Origin: Meira nashicola
Lineage: Eukaryota > Basidiomycota > Exobasidiomycetes > Exobasidiales > Brachybasidiaceae
Assembly (NCBI GenBank): GCA_001600355.1
Contig: BCJU01000004.1
Coordinates: forward strand, 1 to 64,000
Length of the DNA stretch: 64,000 bases
Reading direction: 5' to 3'
Part shown: positions 9,951 to 21,075 of the stretch, in pieces
How positions within the stretch are numbered: position 1 is the first letter of the stretch
How the letters are laid out: every line of letters starts with the position of its first letter
Made by a program: the position numbers and the translations under genes
Notes under the pieces: model-generated
What the model was told of the DNA's origin: nothing
The model's database searches: none
Seen by the model: the letters and a program-made list of their open reading frames with translations, nothing else

Positions 9951-10903
9951 TATTAAAAGTTAATAAGGAGGATTTTATGTTGTGAGGGGAAGGATGGTTT
10001 CATATAAAATTTGGCACGTTTTTATAGCTTTCAAAACATCTTTTCATAAATATAACTTTACACAAAGTCATAAATTCCCTATCAGACGTTTTTGAGATAT
10101 ACTTTGTATCTACAAATGATAAATTATGATTTACGTTGACGAAATGATTAAATGAATATTTGCATTGTAACTCATCTTTCTCGCTCACACCATTTTAAGC
10201 TTTTTTAGCTTATTTTTATCGGCCAAGATAATTGATTAGTGAATATGATCACGATTATATGTCCGTGATGGATATTTTCTAACCCCGAAGATTCAATCAC
10301 AGAGATTATTATAAGACGGTGTATAGATGATTCTATAGTATTTGCGGCTAATCATCCCGACGATTTCTATTCTATATTCCCCAACATCTGCATAAATTGC
10401 CACTCACGTTTCTTTTTTAGCGGATAATCGGGGCCGCTTCTATTCTAGAAAATAAAATATCCGAATAAGAAATGATCTTATGCACAATTTGGAGGCGTAA
10501 ATTTGTCCGGGTAAACTTGCAGTTTTGTTTTTATTCACATGCATATCAGTAATTACTGCAAGGCATTGTTACCGCACACGTTCCTGTTATGGTTTAGCTT
10601 CATACGAACGCGTGTTTTATCCGTTGGCCGATGCAAATCTGTCAATAAAACCATGTCAACGCCAATTTTTAACACACGCTAAAAGAGTTTCAACAATTAA
10701 TATTCTTATCTTAGTAAAAATAGGTAAATTCAATTTTAAGTCACATGCAAAAGTTTGTCAATCAATAAACGTTCCTGAATTATACAAGGTACCTGATTCT
10801 CCTGTGGGACAAAAGTTGGAGCAAATATGATAAATAGCAACTTTGATAATATCTTGATGATATTTCCGTCATCCACTTCTCTTATTGTCTTATCATTTAC
10901 ACT
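9951..10903. other. Divergent intergenic region (953 bp)
   Basis: AT-rich spacer between the minus-strand 764-residue gene and the plus-strand multicopper oxidase, so it should hold both promoters. Short open frames here (for example about 10525-10830) lack a domain or signal. TTCTATTCTA-type motifs recur at about 10365 and 10438. No RNA gene seen. Confidence 0.5.
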
Positions 10904-12868
10904 ATGAAAAGTTCTTCCCTCCTACTAATAATAGCATTGTTTGTGCAATGCATTTCTCTGTTTGTTCTTGGTACGCCTACAACTATACCAATTAACCAAC
11001 TCGAAAAACAATTGAAACGCGCTCCAATAAACGCATCTTCAAAACTTCATCAATGCATGGATTCAAAGTCATGTACAAGAAATGAATCTAGTAAAACGAT
11101 CTCTTGTAATTTTTCAATTCGAAATGAAACAAGAAATATAAATGGAACTCCAAGAACAATGCAATTAGTAAATGGACAATTTCCTGGACCATGCATTCAA
11201 GCTAATTTAAACGATCGTATTATTGTTAAAGTGATCAATCAACCTTCTTCTCTTGGTCATTCTTCTCAAAATGTTTCATTGCATTGGCATGGATTACACT
11301 TGAACGGAAGTCCTCAATTTGACGGTACACCTTTAACTCAATGTCCTTTGAAAGAGAATGCAAGTATGACGTATGACTTTCATGCTGATGTTGCAGGAAC
11401 GCATATGTGGCATAGTCACTACAAGTTAAGCTTATTAGATGGAGTTTGGGGACCTTTCATCGTTCATGATAATAAAGATCCATATTTAAATACATACGAT
11501 GAAGAAAAGGTAATCTCTTTAACAGATTTCGCCAACGAGACTGCCGTTTCACAATTTGCACATTGGAAAGAATTTGAATCTGCTTATTATTATTCTCAAA
11601 TACCACCTTTTGATAAAAATTATGATCCTTATCCTGGAAGTTGGTATATTCCAGGCCCTGCAAATGGTGGTCATGGAGATTATTATAATTGGACTTATGG
11701 TATCGATGGCGCTCTTATTGGAGTGATTCCTTGGGTTGGTGGATTGATAAACGGTAAAACGCTAAATACTACAAATCCTGAAGTGATTCAAGTTGAAAAG
11801 AAGAAAACGTACAGATTTCGTATAATTTCACCTTCAGCTTTTTATCCTTTACAGTTTTCTATTGATGGACATAGATTTGACGTAATTTCTGCAGATGGTT
11901 CAAATTTAGTCAAATCAGGACCATTTGATTATTTAAACATTCATGGTGGAGAGAGATATGATATCCTTGTAAATGCGACTCAAGGTGAAAAAGGAGAACG
12001 TTTTTGGATTCGTGCAAGAACACAAGAAAAAGATCGTCCTTGGCATCAAGTTTTAGCAATTTTATCTTATGGTGATTCCAATACAACACCTTTACCAACA
12101 AAAGATCTTTATAAAGGCAATATAACTGGAACAAGGATGGTAAATTGTTTTCATGATATCGGTCCAGATTGTATTCCTGCAAGTCAATTACAACCTCATC
12201 CAAGTGAACAAAAGAGTGTTTCTGCAAATGCTGATGTGAATGTTCAAATGCATTTAAAGTTTATTCATGGTCCTCTTATTAATGCAGTTCGTTTTGCTGA
12301 GCCAGAAACACCACCATTGTTTAATGAAGGTAATGTTTCTGCTTTACCAGGTATTTGGCCTTGTGCTGCAAATACGACATTTGAAAGTTGTTCAACACAA
12401 TTTGGTTGTAATTGTACGCAAGTTGTTAATCTTAATTATAATCAACAAGTTCGTTTAACTTTGGATAATTTATGGCCAACAACGAAAACAGGTGTTACTG
12501 GAGTACATCCTTTTCATTTACACGGTCATAAATTCGCAGTTTTAGGAATGGGTTATAATGGACCTTATACAGATAATCAACCTCTGAATATACAAAATCC
12601 ATCTTGGCGTGATGATATAATCGTTCCTGCAGGCGGTTGGACTGTTGTACAATTCACAGCTAATAATCCAGGATCATGGATGGGTCATTGTCATATGGAA
12701 CATCATTTAAACGATGGTATGAGTATAATGTTTGCCGAAGCGACAGATCGTTTAACAAATTTAACTCCACCAAAAGATTTCCCTTTTTGTAAAAATTGGG
12801 ATAGTGCTTCATATGAAGGAACGTTGGCCTCTCTTCCAAAGTATGATGCAAATCCTGCAGTATTTTAA
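10904..12868 (+). CDS. Secreted multicopper oxidase (laccase / ferroxidase family)
   Basis: A 654-residue single-exon protein that couples one-electron oxidation of phenols or metal ions to reduction of oxygen to water. A signal peptide covers about residues 1-23. All four copper motifs are present: HWHGL (127-131), HMWHSH (167-172), HPFHLHGH (535-542) and HCHMEHHLNDGM (595-606), with Cys596 as type 1 ligand and Met606 at the axial position, as in higher-potential or ascorbate-oxidase-like enzymes. Many NxT/S sites suggest glycosylation. There is no C-terminal membrane anchor, so it is not a classical Fet3 ferroxidase; a secreted laccase-like enzyme is more likely. It is about 50 residues longer than typical basidiomycete laccases. 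Confidence 0.95.
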   Translation: MKSSSLLLIIALFVQCISLFVLGTPTTIPINQLEKQLKRAPINASSKLHQCMDSKSCTRNESSKTISCNFSIRNETRNINGTPRTMQLVNGQFPGPCIQANLNDRIIVKVINQPSSLGHSSQNVSLHWHGLHLNGSPQFDGTPLTQCPLKENASMTYDFHADVAGTHMWHSHYKLSLLDGVWGPFIVHDNKDPYLNTYDEEKVISLTDFANETAVSQFAHWKEFESAYYYSQIPPFDKNYDPYPGSWYIPGPANGGHGDYYNWTYGIDGALIGVIPWVGGLINGKTLNTTNPEVIQVEKKKTYRFRIISPSAFYPLQFSIDGHRFDVISADGSNLVKSGPFDYLNIHGGERYDILVNATQGEKGERFWIRARTQEKDRPWHQVLAILSYGDSNTTPLPTKDLYKGNITGTRMVNCFHDIGPDCIPASQLQPHPSEQKSVSANADVNVQMHLKFIHGPLINAVRFAEPETPPLFNEGNVSALPGIWPCAANTTFESCSTQFGCNCTQVVNLNYNQQVRLTLDNLWPTTKTGVTGVHPFHLHGHKFAVLGMGYNGPYTDNQPLNIQNPSWRDDIIVPAGGWTVVQFTANNPGSWMGHCHMEHHLNDGMSIMFAEATDRLTNLTPPKDFPFCKNWDSASYEGTLASLPKYDANPAVF

Positions 12869-13332
12869 TCTGATGTAGAAAATATATATAATTGACTTTC
12901 TACAGCCGTCAAGGGCAAAATCTCATCGTGGAGAATAAATATCGAAAAATCACGTGATAGGCATTGCGTACGGGGAATTCGGCATGTTTTGAGAATATGC
13001 TAAAGTCCGCGTTTGATTCTTAGCAAGAAAAAAAGAAACGCGGGTTGTCAGCTGCAGAGGAGAATTCATTGAGTGTAGGCTTGAGAATGAATTGCGGACA
13101 GTTGGCTGACCAGAGAAATACTTCTTCGATAAGATACAACAATAATAGGAACGCGCCATTTGTGAATTACTATTATGCACACAACATGTGGTCGAACATG
13201 CATAGATGCATGAATAGGCTAAATCGATCTGCCGTCGGAATTGCGTGAGACAATTCAACATATACGAAGAAACAACTGAATAAATGTTATGTTGTTCTCT
13301 ACTACCAACAAATTCTATTCATTTTGAATAGA
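12869..13332. other. Intergenic region
   Basis: No supported gene. Open frames on both strands here (about 13045-13248 and 12950-13261) overlap each other and show no recognisable protein features. A TGTGGTCGAACATGCATAGATGC stretch carries partial ATGCAT palindromes. Confidence 0.45.
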
Positions 13333-15892
13333 ATGTCAAAGTCATCTGAGCAGGTTCTATTCGAGCCTGTCAGATATGGCGAAAATGCAAGACGCGGTAG
13401 ATCTTTCAAAAGAGGATTATGTTGTCGTTTCATGATCCTTTTAGGCATTATAACGGTAGGATTTATGACTTTCTTTTTACAAAAAGGAGCAAGAGCAATA
13501 TGGAGAGATTTGAACTTTTTACATGGCGATTTGATTGTCAAACAAGAAGACATCTTTAATGGAAACTCAAAAGAAATTTCAGATATCAAGCCTCACTTCT
13601 CATTCGTGACACCTTTGATAAAATCTACAGATCGATTCGGTATTCGAGCAACAGTTTGGCTTGATGTAACACAACATTTATCTCAAGGTTTAACTTTACC
13701 AAAAAATTTAAAATTGATCACATATCACACCGATAGAAATACAACAAGGACAGAAGCAATCTTGTATTCGGATATCGTCTTTGACAGTGTATCAGCTAAC
13801 GATAAGCATGATTCTTTTGCTAACGTTCCAATCTCTATTCCAATCGATCCACTTTATACCCAAGATCTTGGTCCTTCCACTTTAAGGATGACTTATGCCG
13901 CTGTGCCAAATGAAGAAACAGAGAAAAGGTTAGGGTTACCTGTGATGTTTCAAAGTTTTATACCTTTTTCATCTTCCATCCTTCCGAGGACTATAAATTC
14001 TACAAGAATAGAAGCTGGCTGTGATAGATCTTTGGATAATACAACCAATCCGAATTTATATTCTCACAACGTTTCTTCTCTTCAACAAGCACTCGAATTC
14101 AATGGAGCAAGTATGAGCTTACTTGACCTTCGAATAGCGCAAAAATCAATCATACCAAACTGCACTTACGAAGAAAACTATTTAAACGGACTAAACTTTC
14201 CTTCTTTCCTCGATAATGCTCCTACTCACAAATCTTTCACGAATAAAACCGTTTTGGATAAATCTGGAAGACGTTTAATTCTAGGTGAAAATTGTACGAT
14301 TCTCTCGCCATACGTACGCACACAATCGCGCGTTTACATGATCCCTCACGATCATTCATTAAATTTTATACCTTTTGCTTCTAAACAAGAGAAGGTAAAA
14401 ACTGCTATGGTGAGTGAAAAAGACACATTTCAAAAGATTTAAAAGCATAAACTTACCAACTTTATTCTAGAACAAATGCTTTCCTAAAAAAGGCGAACAG
14501 GTAGCATATGAATGTTTACAAGAATTACGAATGCATGGACCTTTGGAGAATTGGATATGGTTTTATAAGAATGTTGAAGAAGTGATAGGTGATGATAAAT
14601 CGATAAAGGATTTGCCAGCACATACAGTCTATGCTCCTACACTTATTTCAAGGCAATTTTCAACACCTCCTGAAGCACAACATTTAATTCCACGTTCACG
14701 GCCTAATGGTACAAATTTACACTTTTCAAACGATTATAAAACATCCCCCTTTTGGTTTCTAAAGAGTCACGAACAGAAAAAACAAGATATGATGCAAGCT
14801 TGCAAATTACCTCAACTCAAACCTGATCCTTCTAACGATTTCTTCGATGTGAATGTGCAAGTACGATTTGGCACAATTGGTGCTTTTCGTGGCGGTCTTA
14901 TAGAAACGCATACTATAGACTCTACCCCTATGACATTGAAGGAGATGGACGATGAGAATGATGATATTTCAGCTCATCATTGGTTATCAGAAGCATTTGA
15001 ATGGGAAATGTTTTCTATTTTCGCAAAAGATCGTTTTCATCAAAGAAGAAGATCTGCGTTGAGGTTTTTTAACTTTATCATTCATGAAACCTACGATCTT
15101 CTATCTCATCTTTTAACAATTCTTTACTGGTACACCCGCACTACAACTGCCGGTATAGCAATAAAGGGATTATGGTTACAAATCTTTGGACTTTCGATTT
15201 TATTGTTCGTCTTCTCTTATGATATTTGGGCGAATGGACCCGGAGTAGAGTCTACATTGACCGTGCTATTTTCGTTTATAGCATTATCTATTAGAAGTTT
15301 TATACTTTTACGATTTGAAATCATTTATCCGCAAGAGAAGAAATCTTGGTTCACTTTACGTATCGTTCGTAAACCAAAAAGCAAGGCAGAAAGGAGATGT
15401 GAACGGGCGGAAAAACAGTTGGATTGGAAATTATTGACAGGTATTGTGATTATATCTTTAGCGGGACTTATAATTTCTAACAATCAAGAATTTCTACTTG
15501 GTCCTGGTCGAGGTTGCGTCCTTTATCATGTGGAAAAGGATAAAGATCCTGTGATCAGGGATTGGATAAAATCCATTGCTTTGACGTTACTTACAGCAGC
15601 AGGAATATATCAACTTTGCTTTAATGCAATAAGTCCTGCTTTGGATGGAGGTAGAAAGATAGGATCATACGCAGGTGATTTCAGAATTCAAGCTTACGTT
15701 AAATTTCCTATACTTATATTTTATCTTTTGGTAGAAAGAGTAGAATGGATTGGAGGTTATTCAAAGCGAATTCAACCGATAACATTTGGCTTACTTCAAG
15801 ATTTCATTTTAGCTGCCGTTTCTTTTTGGCAAGCTATACAATATCCAGGTATACCGATGGCACAAGATCAACGGGAAGAAGATGATGAATAG
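13333..15892 (+). CDS. Large integral membrane protein of unknown function (two exons)
   Basis: Exon 1 is 13333-14409 and exon 2 is 14471-15892; the 61 nt intron (14410-14470) has GTGAGT and TTCTAG ends and splices in frame at a codon boundary (Met followed by NKCFPKK). The reading frame extends to a TTG at 13324, but the first ATG is 13333, giving about 832 residues. Topology: a basic N terminus, one membrane helix (about 30-50, FMILLGIITVGFMTFF), a long glycosylation-site-rich lumenal or extracellular region to about 590, then five or six membrane segments in the last third and a short acidic tail (REEDDE). I do not recognise the family; it could be an endomembrane protein. The region is conserved-looking and intron-poor. 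Confidence 0.82.
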
Positions 15893-15906
15893 TAAGATTT
15901 TTATCA

Positions 15907-17356
15907 TTATTGACTTTGAGGAATGAAACCGATTTGAGGCTATGGGAAAAACAATAGTTATTAGAGATCTTTTAACTTGTACCCATTCATTAATATTCAA
16001 AACTCACCTTTTCAGCACGAGAAAAAACAATTGTAACATTACGCAAGAATGAATCGCCAAATATGACTGAATCGATTCCAACATCCGATCCGATAATACT
16101 TAAAACTGGCTTACCGTCATTCGTTTGACCGAAAGAGAGTGTTTCAGGTGATAAATCTTGTGAGAATGAACCGAATTGCAAGGTAATCTTTGGTGGATTA
16201 GAAGCATCATAAGTGGCATACGTACTTCCATCTTGAGTAAATGTTTGCAAATTCAATGATTTAAATAAAGTTTGTGCAAAAGAAGTTGGAGCGACGATTA
16301 AAGTTGTACCTGTATCTTGAATACCGTTTGTTTGATTTCCATTCACTGAACCTTGAGTGCCCCAGAAACCTTGAGAGCTATCAACGTCAACATATACTGG
16401 CTCTGCTAAACCTGAAGGAATGCCTCCTAAGAATAAAGAAGGTTGATTTTGACGTAAAGTGAATGTGAAAATGGGTTGTTTTAATACGTTTGCTTTTAAT
16501 AAAACGTCAAAGAATGGATCTTGTTTTAATTGTGCTAGTGCAGGGAAGGCTTTTATGCATAAAAAAGAACAAGTCAGTGTAAATTTCAACTATAAAAAAA
16601 TGACTAAGCACATACCCATTCCAGCAATACCGCTATCTTGCTCTTGAGCATTTAAGAATTTATTATTGGCTAAACCGATAGCAGCACCATTGGCTTTCAA
16701 ACCTCCAATCTCAAGTGAATCAAGGTATATCTTTTAGAGAGAGAGAGAAAAGGTCAGAAGTAGTTTTCTATGATAAAAATCTTATAATCACTTACTTGTC
16801 CTTTCGCCGTTGTACCATCACCGTAGCCGGTTTGGAATGTCTTGCCTGTTTTTGTAGCTTGAGCACTTGGTTTGTATGAACCTTGATTCAAGATGATCTG
16901 TTTATAAATATATATAATTGTCAGACAATGTTTTCATTATACTCTCTTCAATCTACTCACATCACTACTACCCGTATCAAAATCAACTTGAATCGTTTGA
17001 CCTCCTAAAGTGATTGGACCGTGCCATAATTCTTCCGATTCATCAACCAAAGGAACATTACCTGTTCCACCATTAGCAGATGTTGAACCGTTTGAGCCAG
17101 TTTGTTTACCGGTTGAGCCACCTTTCTTTCCTCCGCGTAAGGAATGTAAGATTCTGTTTAAAAATGTTTCTTTGGTGGTTGGAGTAGCTTTATACCATGG
17201 ATGTTGTTGACCAGAAACTGCTTTAAAAGTGGCTAAATTACCTTGATACTTTGTACGTAAACGACCTAAATGAGCATTCACACGACCGAAATCGATCTCT
17301 TGTGAATTTGGTTTGAGAAGAATATTGTGTTTACGGGATAAAGAAATGCTCGTCAT
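15907..17356 (-). CDS. Pepsin-like aspartic protease (A1), five exons
   Basis: Exons on the minus strand are 17356-16961, 16897-16796, 16730-16616, 16549-16008 and 15939-15907. The introns are 63, 65, 66 and 68 nt with GT donors and AG acceptors, and every junction restores the frame. The 395-residue product has the first catalytic motif DTGSSD (Asp127), the flap GYGDGT in exon 2, the second catalytic DTGTT (Asp283) and the family-typical end IGFIP in exon 5. The residues before Asp127 include a propeptide-like region and a Gly/Ser/Thr linker. An in-frame ATG at 17413 exists, but a TATATAAAG lies only about 11 bp before it, so 17356 is preferred. Neither start gives a clear signal peptide, which is odd for the family; a missed upstream exon is possible. 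Confidence 0.85.
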
Positions 17357-17874
17357 TTTTGTAGCCCTATATAGAATGGATGGGTATAAAGAGAGATATA
17401 CATCAATAATCATTTGACTTTATATACATTCTTTATCCTCCACTATGTATATACATACATACAAACATACTTTCAGCATGTCAACGTTCTTTCCTTCTTA
17501 TGCGTTGAACGCATAATCTTACTCTTGTGTGACGTGATGCGTGCATTTATTTGTAACGGTAACAGAATCTCTCTTTTTTAGCGTCAACTTTATAATTAGG
17601 GGCTGTGTTTCTTCATTGACAATGGGAAAAACTTAAAAAACTTCCCGCTACTTCTCAGAGTAGAGAGCTTATCGGTAGAAGTACGCTAACTGTTTAACTA
17701 CATAGAATCGGCGGTTTATGCATGTCAGCACAGACGTTTCTTTCCCTTACCGCCGGTTTCCGCTGAAACCCCTAAACAAAGATGAACTGCATAGAATTTA
17801 TTAAACGTGATCTTATAAAAATAAAAGTGGAGAATGCTGAACATGGTTTATAATATTTATATTCTGACATGCTT
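17357..17874. other. Intergenic region upstream of the aspartic protease
   Basis: No gene seen. On the minus strand GTATATAAAG (about 17424-17432) is the likely TATA box of the protease. The rest is an AT-rich spacer up to the 3' end of the quinone oxidoreductase gene. A CATACATACAAACATAC simple stretch lies at about 17455. Confidence 0.5.
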
Positions 17875-18972
17875 TTAAATTTGTAAGAGCAACTTACCAG
17901 TTGTTTGACGACCTTCTAATGCTTCATGAGCTTTTGCAGCTTCATTTAAAGGATATTTAACATAATCAAATTTAACTTGACCTTTTGCAATCCAAACGAG
18001 AACTTCATTTGCACGACGTCTTAAACTTTCAGAATCGGCAACGTAATGGAATAACATTGGTCTCGTTAATTTAATCGATTTAGGTCCTAAACTTAAAGGA
18101 GCGATTGCATCAGGTGCACCACTTGCAGCTCCAAATAAGACAACTGTGCCACATTTTGCAACCAAATCAAGCGAATGAGAAAATGTTGACTTTCCTACTG
18201 AATCATAAACAACATTAAAACCTCCTTTCTTGCCTGTCACTTGACGAGCTTGTTCAACCCATGCATCAGTTGAAGATCCATCTTGATTTGCATATAAAAA
18301 CACATTATCAGCTCCTACAGATTTACTCTTTTTAGCTTTTGCTTCTGTGGAAACTGTTGTTGTTACATTTGCACCTTTTGCTTTAGCGATTTGAGTTAAT
18401 AATAAACCCATTCCACCTGCACCTGCATGAATTAAAACATGATCACCTGTTTTAATCTCATAACTTCCGTCTGAGCTAGTAAGATAATGACCAGTCATAC
18501 CTTGCATCATTGCACCACAAATATCTTCAAAAGAAACTTTATCATCTTTAATAGGAACTGCTTTTTCTGCTTCAACTAGAGTATATTCTGCATAAGATTG
18601 AACTCCGATACCCATATATCCTACCTTGCTTCCGATTGGGAATATTTTGCTTGCATCTGAACCTACTGCAATAACAATTCCTGCTCCTTCCATTCCTGGA
18701 ATGATTGGTAATTTTGCCGGCATTGCACCTTTACGAACATTTGTATCGATAAAGTTAATTCCTGCAAAGACGTTTTTGATTAGAATTTGATTAGCTTGAA
18801 CGGATTCAGGTTTTGGTGTATCATAAGTTTCAGTGAATTGCAAAGCTGAAGGACCTCCAACGGTATGAATGACTACTGCACGTTGAGAAGCGGGAATTGT
18901 AGCAGCTGGCATTTTGGTTGATTTATAGAATTTGTTTGTTATAGAGGAAAATAATCTTGGAAAAGAGCTCAT
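17875..18972 (-). CDS. Quinone oxidoreductase / zeta-crystallin-like NADPH dehydrogenase
   Basis: A 365-residue zinc-free medium-chain dehydrogenase/reductase. Members reduce quinones or enals with NADPH. The GroES-like N half contains PIIPGMEGAGIV; the Rossmann half contains HAGAGGMGLLLTQIAKAKGA, the nucleotide-binding glycine motif; the end is TTGKLLLQI, typical of the family. There are no zinc-ligand cysteine clusters. The frame extends to a TTG at 18981, but the first ATG is 18972. That start adds about 20 Ser/Arg/Lys-rich residues (PRLFSSITNKFYKSTK) before the core Met at 18912, which may be a mitochondrial presequence. It is divergent from the binding-protein/RidA fusion gene. Confidence 0.92.
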   Translation of the reverse strand: MSSFPRLFSSITNKFYKSTKMPAATIPASQRAVVIHTVGGPSALQFTETYDTPKPESVQANQILIKNVFAGINFIDTNVRKGAMPAKLPIIPGMEGAGIVIAVGSDASKIFPIGSKVGYMGIGVQSYAEYTLVEAEKAVPIKDDKVSFEDICGAMMQGMTGHYLTSSDGSYEIKTGDHVLIHAGAGGMGLLLTQIAKAKGANVTTTVSTEAKAKKSKSVGADNVFLYANQDGSSTDAWVEQARQVTGKKGGFNVVYDSVGKSTFSHSLDLVAKCGTVVLFGAASGAPDAIAPLSLGPKSIKLTRPMLFHYVADSESLRRRANEVLVWIAKGQVKFDYVKYPLNEAAKAHEALEGRQTTGKLLLQI

Positions 18973-19641
18973 GAATGACAAAAATGAATAAATGTGTTGA
19001 AGGAATGAAAGAAAACTCTGATCGAAAAAGAAGGAGCTTAATATACCATTTCACGAATATCATATCGTATAAACTATAAACTGGAATTCATTACGGCCGA
19101 AGGAAACGAAACTTTCGACGAAAGTCATGTTCCAATCAGACAAAGAGTAAAGTCTCATGTATCACTGTCCGAATCGAGCATGATGCTAAATATATAAGCA
19201 TTGATTGGAGTTATGAGCTAATTGGCTTCTTTATGGGTGGATTGACTTCTGTGTACTTGATAACCTCAATAAAGATTGGCGTGCATGTAGTTTAGACTAG
19301 TTTCCCCCAGCGCCGCTAATTTCTTTCAGGCAAAATTTCAGTCTTATTTTTATTTATGCACGAATTGGAGTTTTACACAAATCTTGCATAAATCCGAAAG
19401 GGCGGATGTGTCTTTTAAAATCCGAATCATAAATTTATCACTTCATTACACATCCTTAATTAACAATTTTATCCAACAATATACTCCACCTAATGCATTT
19501 TATAGTCATTCCTGAATTCGTTATCAAGTATATATGATCTATCGAATATGCTATGTTTTGGCAAATGTATAAAAGGTATAAGTCTTACCTTAAGATCTAG
19601 AGATGATCACACTTGACAAATAACCACACAATTAAGAAAAT
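18973..19641. promoter_or_regulatory. Divergent promoter region, quinone oxidoreductase / OpuAC-RidA fusion
   Basis: 669 bp between two divergent starts. A TATAAAAG box at 19568-19575 lies 74 bp before the plus-strand ATG. On the minus side an AT-rich stretch near 19055-19080 could serve the quinone oxidoreductase. No other gene seen. Confidence 0.5.
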
Positions 19642-21075
19642 ATGCCTACAGCTTTATCAGATCAAGAAAATAAAATTTCACCTTTGCTTATCCGACAAGG
19701 TCGAATCGATCTTTCCTTCCATCAAGTAGTAGGTGAAATTTTTGCAAACGTTTTAAAAGATCCAAGATTGTTTCTCGATTCCAATTCAACAGTAAAAATT
19801 GAAATTTCATCTGCTTCTCATCCGGATTCTTTTGATGCGTTAAGAAAAGATGAAATTGATATTTTGATTGGATGGTTTGATGGAAGTCATGGAACATATA
19901 TTGAACCTTTTCGAAATGATATGATCATTCTTGGTAGAGATGGCCCACAAACACCTGCAATTTATAATCCTTACTGTATATGGGCAGTACCTTCTTATAT
20001 TCCCGAAGCAATTGTTCCAACAGTAGACAGTTTGGCAGATCCTGCAATTGCTTCTCGATTTAATAAAGATGATCAGAAAGTTTTACAGGGTATTGCACCG
20101 GGTGCAGGAATTAGTCGTTTCAGTCAAGAGATGATTCAATCTTATGAATTACACACTCAAGGTTGGGAATTCAAATCTGGAACACAATCAGATTGTTTTG
20201 GTAAAGTAGAAGAATGTATAAAAAAGGAAGAATGGTTCGTCGTTCCACTTTGGCATCCGCAATATTTGCATGCAATTCATAATTTACGAGCTTTACAAGA
20301 ACCCAAAGGATTACTTAGACCTGTGGATGAAGCTAGATTGGTTTTGAGTAAAAGGTTTTTGGCCAAATTATCTCCTTCACAACAAAAGAGTTTGCTCAAC
20401 GTTTTAAGTAGAGTAACATTAGGTAATTCTGCCGTTACATTGATGGATAAATATGTTCACGTTGATAAATTATCATATCGAGATGCAGCCATTCGTTGGA
20501 TTCGTGAACATCAAACTCGTTTTGATTCTTGGTTCGAAAGTGGTCATGTTGATATCGTAAGAAGATCTTCAGAAATTCAAGCATATATTTTCCCAGAAGA
20601 ACAATTAAAACAACAAAGACAGCTTGCAATTCCAATCAAAGCACCCGCAGCAGCAGGTGCATATAGTGCATTCTCAATTTCTTCAAATAATCTCATTCAC
20701 ACATCTTTTCAATTACCATGGGATTTGGATGCACAACCACCAAGATTAGCATTTGTTGGACCTGTTGGTGGAACAGTATCCGAACAAGAAGCTTTTCAAT
20801 CTGCAAGAATTTGCGCATTAAACATTTTAGCACAATTACGAGATGCAGCTCAAGGTGATCTTTCACGTATTCAACTTTTACGATTAGAAGGTTATGTTGC
20901 AGTTTCAAATGAATCATCAATAAATGTTCCAAAGATTTTAGATGCTGCTTCATTATTAATAAAACATGTTTTAGGACCAAAACAAGGGGATCATGCACGT
21001 ACAGCATTAATATTTTCACAAAATCCACTCAATGTACCAACAATGTTAGGAGCTGTAGCCGAATTACGATTTTAA
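19642..21075 (+). CDS. Fusion of OpuAC-type substrate-binding domain and RidA/YjgF-like domain
   Basis: A 477-residue single-exon protein with two parts. Residues about 14-295 resemble the glycine-betaine/choline periplasmic binding domain of ABC importers (OpuAC): DILIGWFDGSHGTYIEPF, YCIWAVPSYIPE, then GIAPGAGISRFS and VVPLWHPQYLH. Residues about 335-477 resemble RidA/YjgF imine deaminases: LAFVGPVGGTVS, a long helix ALNILAQLRDAAQGDLSRI, and a GDHARTALIF strand with Arg453. There is no signal peptide, lipobox or membrane segment, and no ABC transporter genes are nearby, so it should be a soluble intracellular protein. A bacterial origin of the binding domain is plausible. A role in sensing or processing a quaternary-amine-like metabolite is inference. 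Confidence 0.85.
   Translation: MPTALSDQENKISPLLIRQGRIDLSFHQVVGEIFANVLKDPRLFLDSNSTVKIEISSASHPDSFDALRKDEIDILIGWFDGSHGTYIEPFRNDMIILGRDGPQTPAIYNPYCIWAVPSYIPEAIVPTVDSLADPAIASRFNKDDQKVLQGIAPGAGISRFSQEMIQSYELHTQGWEFKSGTQSDCFGKVEECIKKEEWFVVPLWHPQYLHAIHNLRALQEPKGLLRPVDEARLVLSKRFLAKLSPSQQKSLLNVLSRVTLGNSAVTLMDKYVHVDKLSYRDAAIRWIREHQTRFDSWFESGHVDIVRRSSEIQAYIFPEEQLKQQRQLAIPIKAPAAAGAYSAFSISSNNLIHTSFQLPWDLDAQPPRLAFVGPVGGTVSEQEAFQSARICALNILAQLRDAAQGDLSRIQLLRLEGYVAVSNESSINVPKILDAASLLIKHVLGPKQGDHARTALIFSQNPLNVPTMLGAVAELRF

Noticed and set aside
10525..10830. 101-residue frame in the divergent spacer before the multicopper oxidase
   Set aside because: No recognisable features and occupies a likely promoter region.
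12950..13261. Overlapping open frames on both strands between the oxidase and the membrane protein
   Set aside because: They overlap each other, have no signal, domain or repeat, and lie in AT-rich spacer sequence.
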